A DNA stretch of 64,000 nt, taken from Melieria omissa (taxonomy: Eukaryota > Arthropoda > Insecta > Diptera > Ulidiidae). The translations under genes and the position numbers were made by a program. The notes below the pieces were generated by a model. It saw only the letters and a program-made list of their open reading frames with translations, made no database searches and was not told the origin of the DNA. Below are positions 12,176 through 23,482 of this stretch, one piece after another (position 1 is the first letter of the stretch; every line of letters begins with the position of its first letter). The DNA is taken from positions 150,191,927 through 150,255,926 of the forward strand of contig OZ020267.1 in the NCBI GenBank assembly GCA_963971225.1. The letters run 5' to 3'.

Positions 12176-13085
12176 GACTGTGTGTATTTGCTCTGACAGT
12201 CAAGCGGCTGCTCTACAATGTAAATGACATGCAATATTATGCGAGATACTGTCTTAAAACTGAACAAGCAAGGCACTGAAAATGTCGACCCACTTCTGAA
12301 CTTCTGTGATTATTGAGAAGTCCTAATCTTGAGGGCAGTGAAAAGGCAGGCAAGCTCCACAGCGCTGAATCTGCGGTCCGTTTCCCAGGTCTTGAACCAA
12401 CAATTGACTGCAGCTTATCTGAGCACAAGACTGTACTGAGCTCAAACTACTGGCACTGTTTCACAATATGAAAGCAGTGGAAGATAATAACACTGTGCAA
12501 GTCGAAAATTCAGACATGGGGTCGTTTGTTGTTGTTGGTCGTTAAAATATCTACAAACTTGCCGAAGAGAGTAAGGCGATATTCGGAACGATTTAGGACC
12601 TATTAGCATTTACACGTTCGAAGACTTAAGCGACGAACTCGACTGAAATGAGCCAAATTCAAAGTCAGATTTTTCTTAAACTAGAGCCAATCGAGCCAAA
12701 CGGCTGGTAGATCTCAACTCAGTATACCTATAGAAAAGTCGCTCAGTAGGTCCCCCCATGTCTGAATTTTTGAGGGTAAATTTCACGCACAATGTAATTG
12801 ATGCGCCTTGGTCCAATAAAACGAGCTTCCAGCTGGTCTTAGAGATGAGTTATTTGAGAACTTTTTTAGTAGCAGACAAGGATTTGAGTTGAAGACTCGG
12901 CTTTAACATTTATCGTTATGGTTTGAAAAAGACAATACAGAAACTGCAGTTAGAGCCTTCAGCTTTTCTTGACAGTCATAGAGAACACTTACAATGGACT
13001 TTAAATATTTTCGACTGAAAGTTCGGCCTTTTCCTACAAGACCTCTATACCTAATATAACTCAACACTCAATTACGACTACAATT
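12176..13085. other. Non-coding DNA
   Basis: Mixed-composition sequence without a domain-bearing frame. It could hold further decayed repeat sequence, but I cannot assign it. Confidence 0.5.
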
Positions 13086-14480
13086 TTATTAGAAATTGTT
13101 AGGTTAATAGGATTTCAAAAAAACAGTTTGATTTTTGCCTCATAGAAACCCAAAATTTGATAACCTCACAACATTGTTTGTATGGGAGACGCCCTCTGGT
13201 GGTTAATTTTTTAACTGTTATTAATTTTGTATTTTTGGTATTCGACAATGTTGTTGGTTGTTAAATAAATCATTAAAATCAGTTTAGTAGTTTCTGACAT
13301 ACAACACATTTTGATGTTTGCTTCATAGAAAACCAAAATCAGATAACCTCACAACATTTTTTGTACGAAAGGAACCCTCAGGTGGTTAATTTTTGAACTG
13401 TAATTAATTTTGTATTTTTTGTATTTAACAATGTTATTGGTTTTTGAATAAATCATTCAAATCGGTTTAGTAGTTTCAGATATACAACACATTTTGAATA
13501 ACTACATCATAGGAATAACTACAAATTTGAGAACCTCACATCATTGTTTGTATGGGAGGTGACCTCTGGTGATAACTTTTCGAACCTTAGTTAATTTTGT
13601 ATTTTTGGTATTCAACAATGTTGTCGGCTGTTTAGTAAATCACTCAAATCGGCTTAGTAGTTTCTGAGATACAACACATTTTGATTTTTGCTTCATAGAA
13701 ACCCAAAATTTGATAACCTCACAAGATTGTTTGTACGGGAGGCGCCCTCTGCTGGTTAATTTTCAAGCTCTAATAAATTTTGTATTTTTTGTATTCCACA
13801 ATATTGACGGTCGTTCAATAAATCATTGAAATCGGTTTAGTAGTTTCTGAGGCATAACACATTTTGATTTTTGCTTCATAGACCAAACTTTGATAACATC
13901 ACAACAATGGTTGTGTGGGAGGCGCCCTCTGGTAGTAAATTTTTGAATTGTAATTAATTTTGTTTTTTTTTATTCAACAATGTTGTTAATTGTTGTATAG
14001 ATCATTGAAATTGGTTTAGTAGTTTCTGAGGTACGATGTTTTCTAACTTACTTAACTACTACTTCATTCACAAAAGGGGAACCAATTTCAGAGAAAACGA
14101 TTAGTTTTGTGTGGCAGCCCCTTTCTGATTTGAAAATAGAAGGTTTGTAGGTCAGGAAGAAATATTTATAAGGGAAAATAAATACGAATTAATCCTACAT
14201 TTGGTATGTCTGGGCGCAACTTTGTAGCAATTTGAGTCAGTTTTTTTAAATCTGTATCTTTGTATGAAGACCCATTGAAGATTGTAGATAGAGAGTTGGC
14301 ATTTTCTACAAAAATGGTTAGAATGAATAATTACTGGTAGTCAGTCATAGAATTTATCCCACTAAGAGCAACCTTTGAGCAGCTGTAAAGCAATTTAGAG
14401 ATTTTTCTAGCATATTTGTTAATTTTAAACTCAGTTCAACTCCTTTATCTCCCCATTTTATGCATATTTTTTTTTGCATA
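13086..14480 (-). repeat. Dispersed composite repeat, copy 2, inverted, 180-187-bp tandem core
   Basis: The reverse complement of the 7.4-kb element. The CCCTCTGGT-type landmark recurs near 13192, 13375, 13562, 13745 and 13925 (period 180-187 bp, five units), followed on the right by the inverted head (AAGAGCAACCTTTGAGCAGC near 14365). It has more core units than copies 1 and 3, and the unit length differs from 197 bp, so the core expands and contracts independently in each copy. Confidence 0.75.
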
Positions 14481-14994
14481 ATGCATTGTTTTATGAAACC
14501 GCACAAAATGAGATATTCTAAAGCATCTTAATCGGAAAAATCACTCACACAAACAAACGTTGCACTCGTATTTACACTCAAGTACCATAAAAAAGCGACC
14601 CTAATAACTTCTTACACGGCATTTATTTTGCTATATTTTTCAATTTCACTTTTGTGTTTTTATTCTGTTTTGTGTGCTATTTGTTAAAACAAAAATACAA
14701 AAATCCTTCATCAAACAATGTGAAACAGTGTGAGCATTGAGCGAAAAAGCCTCTGTAGTTTTTGCGGTCGTTTAATAAATTCGCGTCAGTTTGTTGCCTC
14801 GTTCGTTCTTGCTGTTGTTATGTTAAAAACAAAACAAAAAAAAGGGTTCCGAGTTTTTCTTTGTTTTCGGCGCTTTGTCAGCAAAAGTTGGAATACGTAA
14901 TGTGCGCCACATGGGGAAAAAATTGTGTGGGAATTTAATGAAATTTTTAATAATCAATGAAATTGGGAAAATAAAATAATTTTTGATTGGAAAA
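14481..14994. other. Non-coding AT-rich spacer
   Basis: No recognisable gene or element. Confidence 0.55.
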
Positions 14995-16350
14995 GGTTTG
15001 TTTGACAAAATAAAAAAAATTTGTTCTTTTTAATAAAGGTCTAACAAAATATTTAACAAATTTTACTATAATGTTTTTGTATTGTTTTTATTAACAATAA
15101 TAATAATATTATTTTTTTTAATTTTTTTATATTTTTTTAATTAAGCTTTATAAATTTTTTGATAAATTTCGATATATTTCCAAAAAATCAACAAAATCAT
15201 AAAATAAAACAAATTTTATTATAATGTTTTTGTATTATTTTTATTAAAAATAATAATAAGTTTTTTTATATATATTTTTTTTGTAATTAATTTTGTTCAG
15301 TTTTTTTGATACATTTTTTTATATTTTCAAAAAAAAGAAATTTTTGTTTTATTTAATAAAAGTTTAAAAAAAAATTTAAGAAATTTTAATATAATGTTTT
15401 TGTGATGTTTTATAATAAAACTTTTTTTTTATAAATTTCTTTATATTTTTTTAAATTAATTTTTTTAATTTTTTGATAAATTTCTTTATATTTCCAAAAA
15501 ACTAAACAAATTTTTGGTTTCTTTAATAAAAGTCTAACAAAAAAATTAAACAAATTTTATTATATTGTTGTTGTACTCTTTTTATTTATAATAATAATAT
15601 TTTTTTTTCTAAATTTCTTTATATTTTTTAAATTATCTTTTTTGATAAACTTCGCTGTTTCCAAAAAAATCAACAAAATGTTTTGTTTTCTTTAATAAAA
15701 GTCTAACAAAAAATTGACAAATTTTATTATATTGTTTTTGCATTGTTTTTATTAATAACAATTATAATTTTGTTTTGATAATTTTTTTGTATAAGTTTTT
15801 TATTTTTTTTAATACAATTTTGTTTCATATTTTGATAAATTTCTTTCTATTTTCAAAAAAAACGAAAAATTTTTTTTTTTCTTTAATAAAAGTCTAACAA
15901 AAAATTAAACAAATTGTATTATAATGTTTTTGTATTGTTTTTATTAGTAATAATAATAATTTTTGTTTTTAATTTTTACATTTTTTTTAATTTAATTTTA
16001 TTTAATTTTTGATAAATTTCTTTATTCCCAAAAACGAACAAATTTTTGTTTTCTACAATAAAAGTCTAAAAACTAATTAAACAAATTTTATTATACTATA
16101 ATGTTTTTGTATTGTTTTTATTAACAATAATAATAATATTTTCTTTAGGGAAAATTTCTTTATATTTTTTTTAATTATTTATTTTTTAGTTTTTTGATAA
16201 ATTTCGTAATGTTTCCAAAAAAATCAACAAATTTTTGTTTTCTTTTATAAAAGTCTAAGAAAAAATAAACAAATTTTAGTATAATGTTTTTTATTGTTTT
16301 TATTATTAATAATACATTTTTTTATTCAGAAATTTCTTTATATTTCAAAA
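14995..16350. repeat. AT-rich tandem array, about 170-190-bp unit, about eight copies
   Basis: The phrase AATAAAAGTCTAACAAA or a variant recurs near 15034, 15355, 15524, 15693, 15884, 16057 and 16246, with a degenerate unit near 15190. Each unit then runs ACAAATTTTATTATAATG, TTTTTGTATTGTTTTTATTA, a short (AAT)n patch, and TTTGATAAATTTCTTTATAT. Unit length varies between about 169 and 191 bp through homopolymer changes. G+C is extremely low. No coding potential. Confidence 0.85.
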
Positions 16351-17744
16351 ACAACTTGTTTTCAGAAATTTTTCACAGTGCATTATGCAAAAAATGATAA
16401 AAATTTTATTTTCATGGCAGATTTGCCGATAAACTTTCAGAGCAAAATATTCATGTGAAAAGTTTTTGTTTTGGCTTCATTTAGTATGCACACACACACA
16501 ATAAAACCTGAAACCATCAAAAAGCGGAGAAATTGTTTACATAAAATTAAAAACAATTGTTTAATTTCAATTAAAAGAACACTTTAAATTTCAGTGCGAG
16601 ACAAATATAAACACTAAATTGCCATTTCCGACGGGGCGTATACGCAACATGGAACAAAACACCGTAGTCCACCACTTCTGGCTACTAGCAAAAACACTAA
16701 AATTTGACTACACACTTACAAAATAAAGTCTTACTGCCGTCATATGGCAGCTGTTGGCAGTTGGCGCTTTGTGTATTCATCCGTCAGGCATTCAAACAGC
16801 AACACATTTTCAGCAAAAAGCAACTACTTTATTTGTGCGCTAAGCAGTTTCGTAAACTACACAAACACACACACACACACCACTGGAGCGCTCATGCATA
16901 CCGGCGCGTATTGCATAAGCAACGCGCGCTGAGCAAGCCAGGACGAGTTTATTGGCGCCACAAGTCTGCGCCGCCATTTGTCTGCTGCAAAACTCCCAAA
17001 GTCAGCGAACATGTTGTGTGTGCGTTCGTGCGTGCGAGTGTGCGTGTGTGTGTGTGCGTGAAGCGAATATTCAACACATTTTTCTTTGGCACATGACCCC
17101 GAAAAACGCCACAGCAGCGGCTGTAGCCAAGCAAGGAGCGCAATAAACGTTCAAGGATAACAAGGCCAACAAGCGAGGCGGCACATTAAAGTGAGCTGTG
17201 CGTGTGCCAGGCGGACATGGCGTCAGCATCGAACGCTGCTGCTGGTGCCTTGATGGTGCGACGGTGTCCGTCAGCTGGCTTTGGGGCTCACCTTTTGTTT
17301 TTGGTGTAGCGTAGGCGTTGATCGTTTATGGAGCGAGAGCGCCTTGCAAATGTCAGCGGCCTTATTGCTATTTGCGTTCATGGCCCGCTGCGTTGCTTCG
17401 TTGAGTTTTTTTTGTTTTGTAACAATAAAATGTACGCAACGCCTGTCGTCTTCAAATATTCAAAAATTTGTTTTTATTGTCGACATAGGCTTCGCTCTGG
17501 ACATGACCGTCAACTGGCTGCTGCATAATTTATAAACATTTGTGACTGTGTACACAGGCAGTGAGTCGTCAGTGCAGCCTCCGGCAATGTCAATTTGTCG
17601 GTAATGGGTTTATTTGTGTGGACATCGACGACCCCGAGAGTGACAGCCCAGTCGCCGCAAGTAACAGTGTGAGTGTGAGTGTGGTTGTGTGCGTGCCCGC
17701 TTATTGATTGATGGCCGAGTTTTTGCATTATTTAGTCAATTCAA
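16351..17744. other. Non-coding DNA, moderately GC, CA/TG rich
   Basis: CA and TG runs near 16864-16880 and 17040-17062 generate the long-looking chance frames here. The sequence around 16900-17650 is less AT-rich than its surroundings and could hold regulatory DNA, but I see no specific motif to claim. Confidence 0.5.
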
Positions 17745-17899
17745 TGCCTAATTATTTATTTATTTATTTATTATAAGTCTACAGTACAAAGTACCTTACA
17801 GACTAGATCACTTAAAAGGTAATGATAATAACAAATCCATATAATGTACAAATTAAGCAAATCATACAATGTACATTTACAAACTAAATAATGAATGAA

Positions 17900-20827
17900 T
17901 TAAACTATTAATTTAAGAGCTTCAATAAAAGCCGATTTAGGCAAAGAAAAGTCTAGCTGATGAGAAATAGATAATGCATTGAATTCACGAAGAGCTCGAG
18001 AAATCGGTGCATTACTTGAAAATTTAGTTTTAAAGTGCTCACCATAAAAAGGGTAAACAAATCGAAGACTTCTTTGTGGAACATTAAAGCTTATCCGCTC
18101 AAGTAAAGTTGGACAATCAATGACGCCGATAATTACACTATAAGTAAACGATAAAGAAAGAACTGTCCTTCTCTTTTCTAAAGTGCTTAAATTAATAAGT
18201 TTTAGCCGTGAACCATAGCACGGAACAGGGGCTTCAAACCGCAACGAACGCAATGCGAACTTGAGGAAAACTTTTTGAACGCGTTCAATTCTACCTATCG
18301 ACAGTTGGTCATATGGTCTCCAAATTATTACCGCATATTCCAAGTGAGGGCGAACAAGTGCCGTAAAAAGCAACTTAAAGGTATATGGGTCAGAAAACTC
18401 AGCGGTATTACGCCGAATAAAGCCAAGAATAGAGTACGATTTCGAAAGAATAAAATTAATATGATTATTGAAGGAAAACTTAGAGTCAAACATAACTCCG
18501 AGATCCTTAGTATCAACTACGCTCTGTAGCGCCCAGTTAGCAATAGAGTAACGTGATGAAAAAACGTTCTGACGCCTCGAAAAAGTTAAGTGAAAACACT
18601 TTTTTATATTCAGAGAAAGACCCGATTTCAAACACCATAAATGCAAATCATTCAAATCACTTTGTAGATTTATTGCATCCGTTGAATCCTTGACAATTGT
18701 AAAAACTTTCAGGTCGTCAGCGTAAAGCAAATAGTTCGAAAAAGAAAAACAATTGCTAATATCATTGATAAAAAGGACAAATAATAGAGGTCCTAGAATG
18801 CTCCCTTGGGGAACACCTGAAGTAGCTACAAAAGGGTCCGAAGTTACACCATCAATAGTAACCACACAACGTCTTTCAAATAAATACGATGCAATCCATT
18901 CTAAGAACGATGAATGAAAACCTAAACAAGCTAGCTTATTTATTAGGATTTTGTGGGAAACTCTATCAAATGCCTTTGAAAAATCTGTATAAATGCAGTC
19001 GACTTGGTAACCAGCTGAGAATGAAGAAGTACAAAATTCACTGAAAACTGCAAGATTAGAAACTGTCGACCGACCCGGCACAAATCCATGCTGATTCGGG
19101 CAGATTAAAGATTTAACCGCAAAATAGATCTTCTATTTAACAACACATTCAAACAGTTTTGAGGTAGTAGATAATTTCGAAATTGGACGATAGTTCCGAA
19201 CATCGTTTTTACTTCCACTTTTGAAGATGGGTGTGATAGTAGCTAACTTCCAGTCGTCAATGAAAATACCTGACGATAAGGATTTATTAAAAATCATCTC
19301 AAGAGGAATTGCTAACGCTGGACAGCCTTTGAATAGGATAGCCGACAGCCCATCAGCATCTGTACGCGAAGAAGGTTTAAGGGAAAGCATTCCCTTTACA
19401 ATGTCTTCCGACGAAATATGAAGAGCCCCAAAATTAAGAGTGGAAGATATTTCAGAAGAAAAATCATGGAACTGCCCGTCATCTGGAACATAATTAGACA
19501 TAAAGAAATCGGCAAATAAATTAGCTGCTTCGGCAGGGGTACTAGCAAATTTATCATCAAGCATTACGGATGTAGGTATACTTGAGCAAGATTTTTTTGA
19601 GTTCACAAAACTCCAAAACGATTTCGGATTAACTTTAATGTTCTTTTCAGTGCTACGAATATAATTTTTATAAAGGTAGTCATTTAAAGATTTAAATTCC
19701 TTATGGTAATGTTGGTGTTTAACAAAGAATGACTGAATGTTAGTTAATTTAAATTTTTTTAGATACTTATTTTTGAGATTTTTTAGTTTCTTAAGGTCTT
19801 TGTTATACCAAGGAGATTTATACGCACGCCTCTTTTTTAACGATATATTGTCTAAGCAAAATTCACGCATTATTTTCTTAAAGGTAGCAAAGCAACTGTG
19901 AGTATCCAAGCCCAAAAATAATTCATCCCATCTAAAGTCTAGAAGAGAGTTATTTAAACTTGAAAAATCACAGGATGCATAATTGAAAGCAGTTCCATCA
20001 ATAGGCGATGCAGTTGCGAACTCATAAAACTTTAACTTAATATCTAAAGGGATATGGTGAATACCTGCATCGGAAATTGGAGAAGTGCATTTAGATATAA
20101 GAAAGTTAATATTATCCGTTACAAAAATAAGGTCTAACAGTCTGTTAAAATGATTAAGAAAACAGTTAATTTGCTTTAGATTTAAGCTAAGGAAACTGTC
20201 AACAAAAAATGATTCCTGACTAGTAACTATATTAGTAGGAATAAGACCCGAATAACTAGAATTGCTACACCATCTAACCTTGCAGAGATTAAAATCACCC
20301 AGCACGCAAAGATGGTTATCATTTAAATTATCAACAGCTAGAGTAATTACATTATCCACATGTGCCTTATATAAATCAAAATTACTATTAGGCGGAATAT
20401 ATGAAACAATTAAATATAAAGAGCCATATGATTTCGAACCCTTTATGCAGACACACAATTGGTCAAGCAACAAATCGCCATTACTGAGATTAACTAAAAA
20501 CGCACGGAACTTTCTTCTTACAGCAATAAGAACACCGCCTCCTCTCAGACAGCCAGTTTTAGCCGAGTCCCGGTCCTTGCGAAACACGTCATACAAATTT
20601 AGATCAAAGAATTCACCTTCATAGAAGCCCGAATTTAACCAGGTCTCCACAATCACGATGACATCATAAGACTCTTCTGTACTAAAGCGATGAATAATAT
20701 TTGACTTTGTTCTTAAGCCCGAAGTGTTGTGGTAATATACATTAAGAACACCGTTGCAATTGGCATTATCATTGCAATTGTTTAATGTTAAATTTGTTGT
20801 TGTTGAGCTGGTTGCTTTTGAAAAAAC
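17900..20827 (-). pseudogene. LINE ORF2: endonuclease plus reverse transcriptase, one nonsense codon
   Basis: The frame is open from 20827 and overlaps the last ~40 nt of ORF1 in the -1 phase; no ATG lies between the ORF1 stop and the endonuclease. The endonuclease starts near 20750 (LNVYYHNTSG), with IVIVETW, RGGGVLIAVRR, LGDFN and a degenerate SDAGIHHIPL end motif. The RT follows, with LKPSSRTDADGL, NYRPIS, GVPQGSILGPLLF and the catalytic YADD (near 18735). A single TAG at 19133-19135 interrupts the RT between NYRPIS and the GFVPGRST block. The frame is the same on both sides, so this is a point nonsense change and not a frameshift. The protein ends at the TAA at 17900-17902 without RNase H. 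Apart from the stop the frame is clean, so inactivation is recent. Confidence 0.88.
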
Positions 20828-22026
20828 TTAAACGGCTTTACTCTCACGTTGGCTGGCCATAATAGCGGATTTAACAATTTCTGATAATAAATCGAAGAGA
20901 CGCCCAGTTTGAAATTGACACGCTTGCATTTGTCTACTGGGACATCCTTTTTAATTAACGTGTAGCAAGAGAGAGAATTAATGTCAATACACGCGTGTTT
21001 AGCTACATAATTCTTTATGTCATCGGCAGTAACTTTAGACTCAAACGACGATAAATGTAGCCATTTATTGCGAACAGCGACGCTCAACTCGGTGTTATCA
21101 CTCGAGCCAACAACAACCAAAGCCTTCTTACGCCTCTTATTCTTCACCTCAGTCCAAGCAGCATTGTTGATTGAGTACAATTCACCATCATCGAGAGCAC
21201 CACCAATAATCATCCCAGAGTCAACTGTTGGTACAGTAGCAATTGAAGAGCGTATTACATTATCGGCAGCGCCAGCAGCAATGGCATACGCAGCAGCAGA
21301 AGAGTTAACAGCAGCCAAAGAAGAATTGTGAGATAGCGTCTCAGCTCCGAATACTAAGCTACGGCTGGATACGGCTGGAGAGTAAACGTCAGTTGGCTGA
21401 GCAGCACAGGCCGCAACAACACCCACACCATCCGAGCGAGGCTTAGTGGCGCAGGCAGCAGCAACATTGTTGGTAGGATCAGCGTTATGAGCATCCGACG
21501 AAAGAGCGTCAGTAACAACAGCAACAACAGCATCAGCCACATTGTTATCACCATGTATGCCTAGGCTCGTGTTATCAACGGCCGAATGCATAGGTATGGT
21601 ATCATCTCCTGACAAAGAAGAGTGTGACGATGGCAAAAGAGACGGCGACAACGGAACATTTTTTTTCCTCTTCATGGGTTCAGCGACCTTGGCCTTGGAT
21701 CTCGTTACAATAATATTTGGCACAGCAGCACTGTTGTCAGGAACTGAGGCTCCGATAGTGCAGGAACTCAAAAGAGCGAACGACCGCAGAAAGTCGCTAA
21801 GAGAGTTTAAACTCTTCAGCACATCAACCAGATTGGCCTTACGCAATTTCGATAATTGATTGTTGCAATTATCACACAAAAATTTTATGTTCTCATTGCA
21901 GGAAATTAAATCCGTGCAATTGGCGTTTAGTTTAGCACATTTGAGATGTATTTTAGAACAGCAAAATCCACATGATAAGTGGTCACCAGTAGAACACTTT
22001 GATCTACACTTGTCACAATTAGACAT
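20788..22026 (-). CDS. LINE ORF1 protein with N-terminal PHD-like zinc finger (412 aa)
   Basis: The start is ATG at 22026. Residues 1 to about 55 hold paired Cys and His residues (CDKC...CGFCCSKIHLKC...FLCDNC) in the spacing of a PHD/RING-type finger, as seen in ORF1 proteins of some insect LINEs. A long low-complexity middle (about 100-290) is rich in Ala, Ser, Asp and Val. The C-terminal ~110 residues (from about AWTEVKNKRRKKA) include RNKWLHLSSFESKVTADDI, which resembles a conserved RNA-binding-type domain of insect LINE ORF1s. The protein ends in a Gln run at 20788. The role is inferred from family knowledge: nucleic-acid binding and chaperone in the retrotransposition particle. The frame is intact. 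Not a host gene, because it sits directly ahead of ORF2. Confidence 0.8.
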   Translation of the reverse strand: MSNCDKCRSKCSTGDHLSCGFCCSKIHLKCAKLNANCTDLISCNENIKFLCDNCNNQLSKLRKANLVDVLKSLNSLSDFLRSFALLSSCTIGASVPDNSAAVPNIIVTRSKAKVAEPMKRKKNVPLSPSLLPSSHSSLSGDDTIPMHSAVDNTSLGIHGDNNVADAVVAVVTDALSSDAHNADPTNNVAAACATKPRSDGVGVVAACAAQPTDVYSPAVSSRSLVFGAETLSHNSSLAAVNSSAAAYAIAAGAADNVIRSSIATVPTVDSGMIIGGALDDGELYSINNAAWTEVKNKRRKKALVVVGSSDNTELSVAVRNKWLHLSSFESKVTADDIKNYVAKHACIDINSLSCYTLIKKDVPVDKCKRVNFKLGVSSIYYQKLLNPLLWPANVRVKPFKFFQKQPAQQQQI

Positions 22027-22110
22027 TGTTATTCAAACGAGAGACGCGGAGCGATCAAAAACACGTCTGTACACTTTGAGATTCACTTTGTGAGTAATTA
22101 ATGATAATTT

Positions 22111-23066
22111 GTTTTGCTCCATTGCCGCGGTGGCTTAGAAACGCTTGTAAACATAAAGTGTAATCATGTCGCTTGGCCAATAAGTGTCGGCCATAAGCGC
22201 ACAGCAAATGCGCCAACAAATTGAGTTATGTGCATTGTAATTAAAATTCCATTCGCACAGATTCCATATTCAAATTGCACAATTAATTTGCTGCATTGTT
22301 GCTGCTTTATTTTCTCACTTTAAAATTTTTAAATTGCATAGTTTTAATGGCTTTGTGTGAAGCTCGATTCAAATTCGAATTAAAATATCAACGCTTTATT
22401 GCATAAACGCAACGAGCTTTTAAATAATTTAATTATTATTTGCAAAACTTCATTGTTATTGAAACGTTGTGTAATTTGGTGTAATTTATTTAAGAAAAAT
22501 AAATTCCAGCGCGACATTGATTGGGGTCAGTTGATGCTTTGAGCAATGTGCATTATATCAACAATGAAATACATTGAAATAATTGTTGAAGAAAAAACTT
22601 TTTACATTTTTAATGAGCCGAAACATAAAACAATGTAATTTGCATGTTTTGTGTATAGTTGAACATCATTTTTTTTGGATAAATATGAAATCGGATATTG
22701 AGTCAATATTGAAACATTATTTAATATTATATAGGAAGTACAATTTGCTAAATAAATAATAGAATTTAATGAAAAATTAAATAGTGACCAAATATTTTAA
22801 ACAATATCAGTTTTGTGCTTTGTGAATACGTTTTTTGTAAATAATATTTTTAAATTTTTTAAAAATCGAATTTTTTTGGAGGCAAGTTTATTGGGAGCAG
22901 ACTTGGGTTAGTCGAATTGTGAAGGTGATTTTTATTTGTTCGTGGTGAGAAAACAAATGAAACGTGTACAAACAGTCAACATTTTTTTTTGAATTTTTGA
23001 AGTAAAAATATCCTGTTTTCGACCAAGGAAAGTGATATTTTTAGTACCTTCCTTAAAATCAATTAA
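22111..23066. other. Non-coding AT-rich DNA
   Basis: No frame with homology. Sequence upstream of the LINE 5' end and before the solo LTR. Confidence 0.55.
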
Positions 23067-23482
23067 GTATTGTTACGAAAATGACTTCTCTAAGTTCGTA
23101 TCTGGATTGTTCTTAAAAATAAAACCACTTCAATTACTCAGCGCAAAACGCAGTCAGAAACCAACAATCACTTTATTTACAAATTTACAATGGTTTGCCT
23201 TTACACTACTACTATTGCATGTTTCCCCTTTGCTGGCTCAAATTAGACTCGCCCCTCTGCGCTGCACAATGCTGCCTTTTATACCTGTCAGGTTATCGCG
23301 CCGACTGTTCTAGCACATTCGAATTGCACAATGGTCGAGCATTCTCGCACAGCCCATCACCTTTGCGAACCATCCTTGCCATATCGGAATTATAGCAAGT
23401 TTGCCGTACTCTAAAGTGTGCGCCTAAAAGTATGCTCGTAAAAGCATTCACGCATAGCACAGCAACAGAGTGCTTACAGTAT
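23067..23482 (-). mobile_element. Solo LTR (408 bp, 23071-23478) with 4-bp target duplication
   Basis: The segment begins TGTTACG and ends GCTTACA on the plus strand, and is flanked by GTAT on both sides (23067-23070 and 23479-23482). Orientation is minus: the minus strand has a TATA box (GGTATAAAAGGC, about 23274-23287) and downstream AATAAA (near 23170). A second member of the family lies at 61.03-61.46 kb in plus orientation and aligns over most of its length. No internal region is present, so this is an LTR-LTR recombination product. The 4-bp duplication suggests Ty3/Gypsy type. Confidence 0.85.

Larger units (their letters stand above)
17745..22110 (-). mobile_element. Nearly full-length LINE (APE endonuclease class, CR1/Jockey-like)
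   Basis: On the minus strand the order is: short 5' UTR (about 22110-22027), ORF1 with a PHD-type zinc finger, ORF2 with endonuclease then reverse transcriptase, a ~125-bp 3' UTR, and a short (TAAA)n-type tail at 17751-17774. There is no RNase H domain after the RT. The low-complexity 3' tail and two-ORF layout are those of an APE-type non-LTR retrotransposon. I could not identify a target-site duplication, and the 5' boundary is approximate. It copies itself by nicking DNA and reverse-transcribing its RNA at the nick; this copy has one nonsense codon in ORF2 and is presumably dead for that protein. Confidence 0.85.

Noticed and set aside
19133..19135. Readthrough signal in the LINE ORF2
   Set aside because: The TAG is followed by AAG-ATC, not CAR-YYA, and lies in the middle of the RT domain; a simple nonsense mutation.
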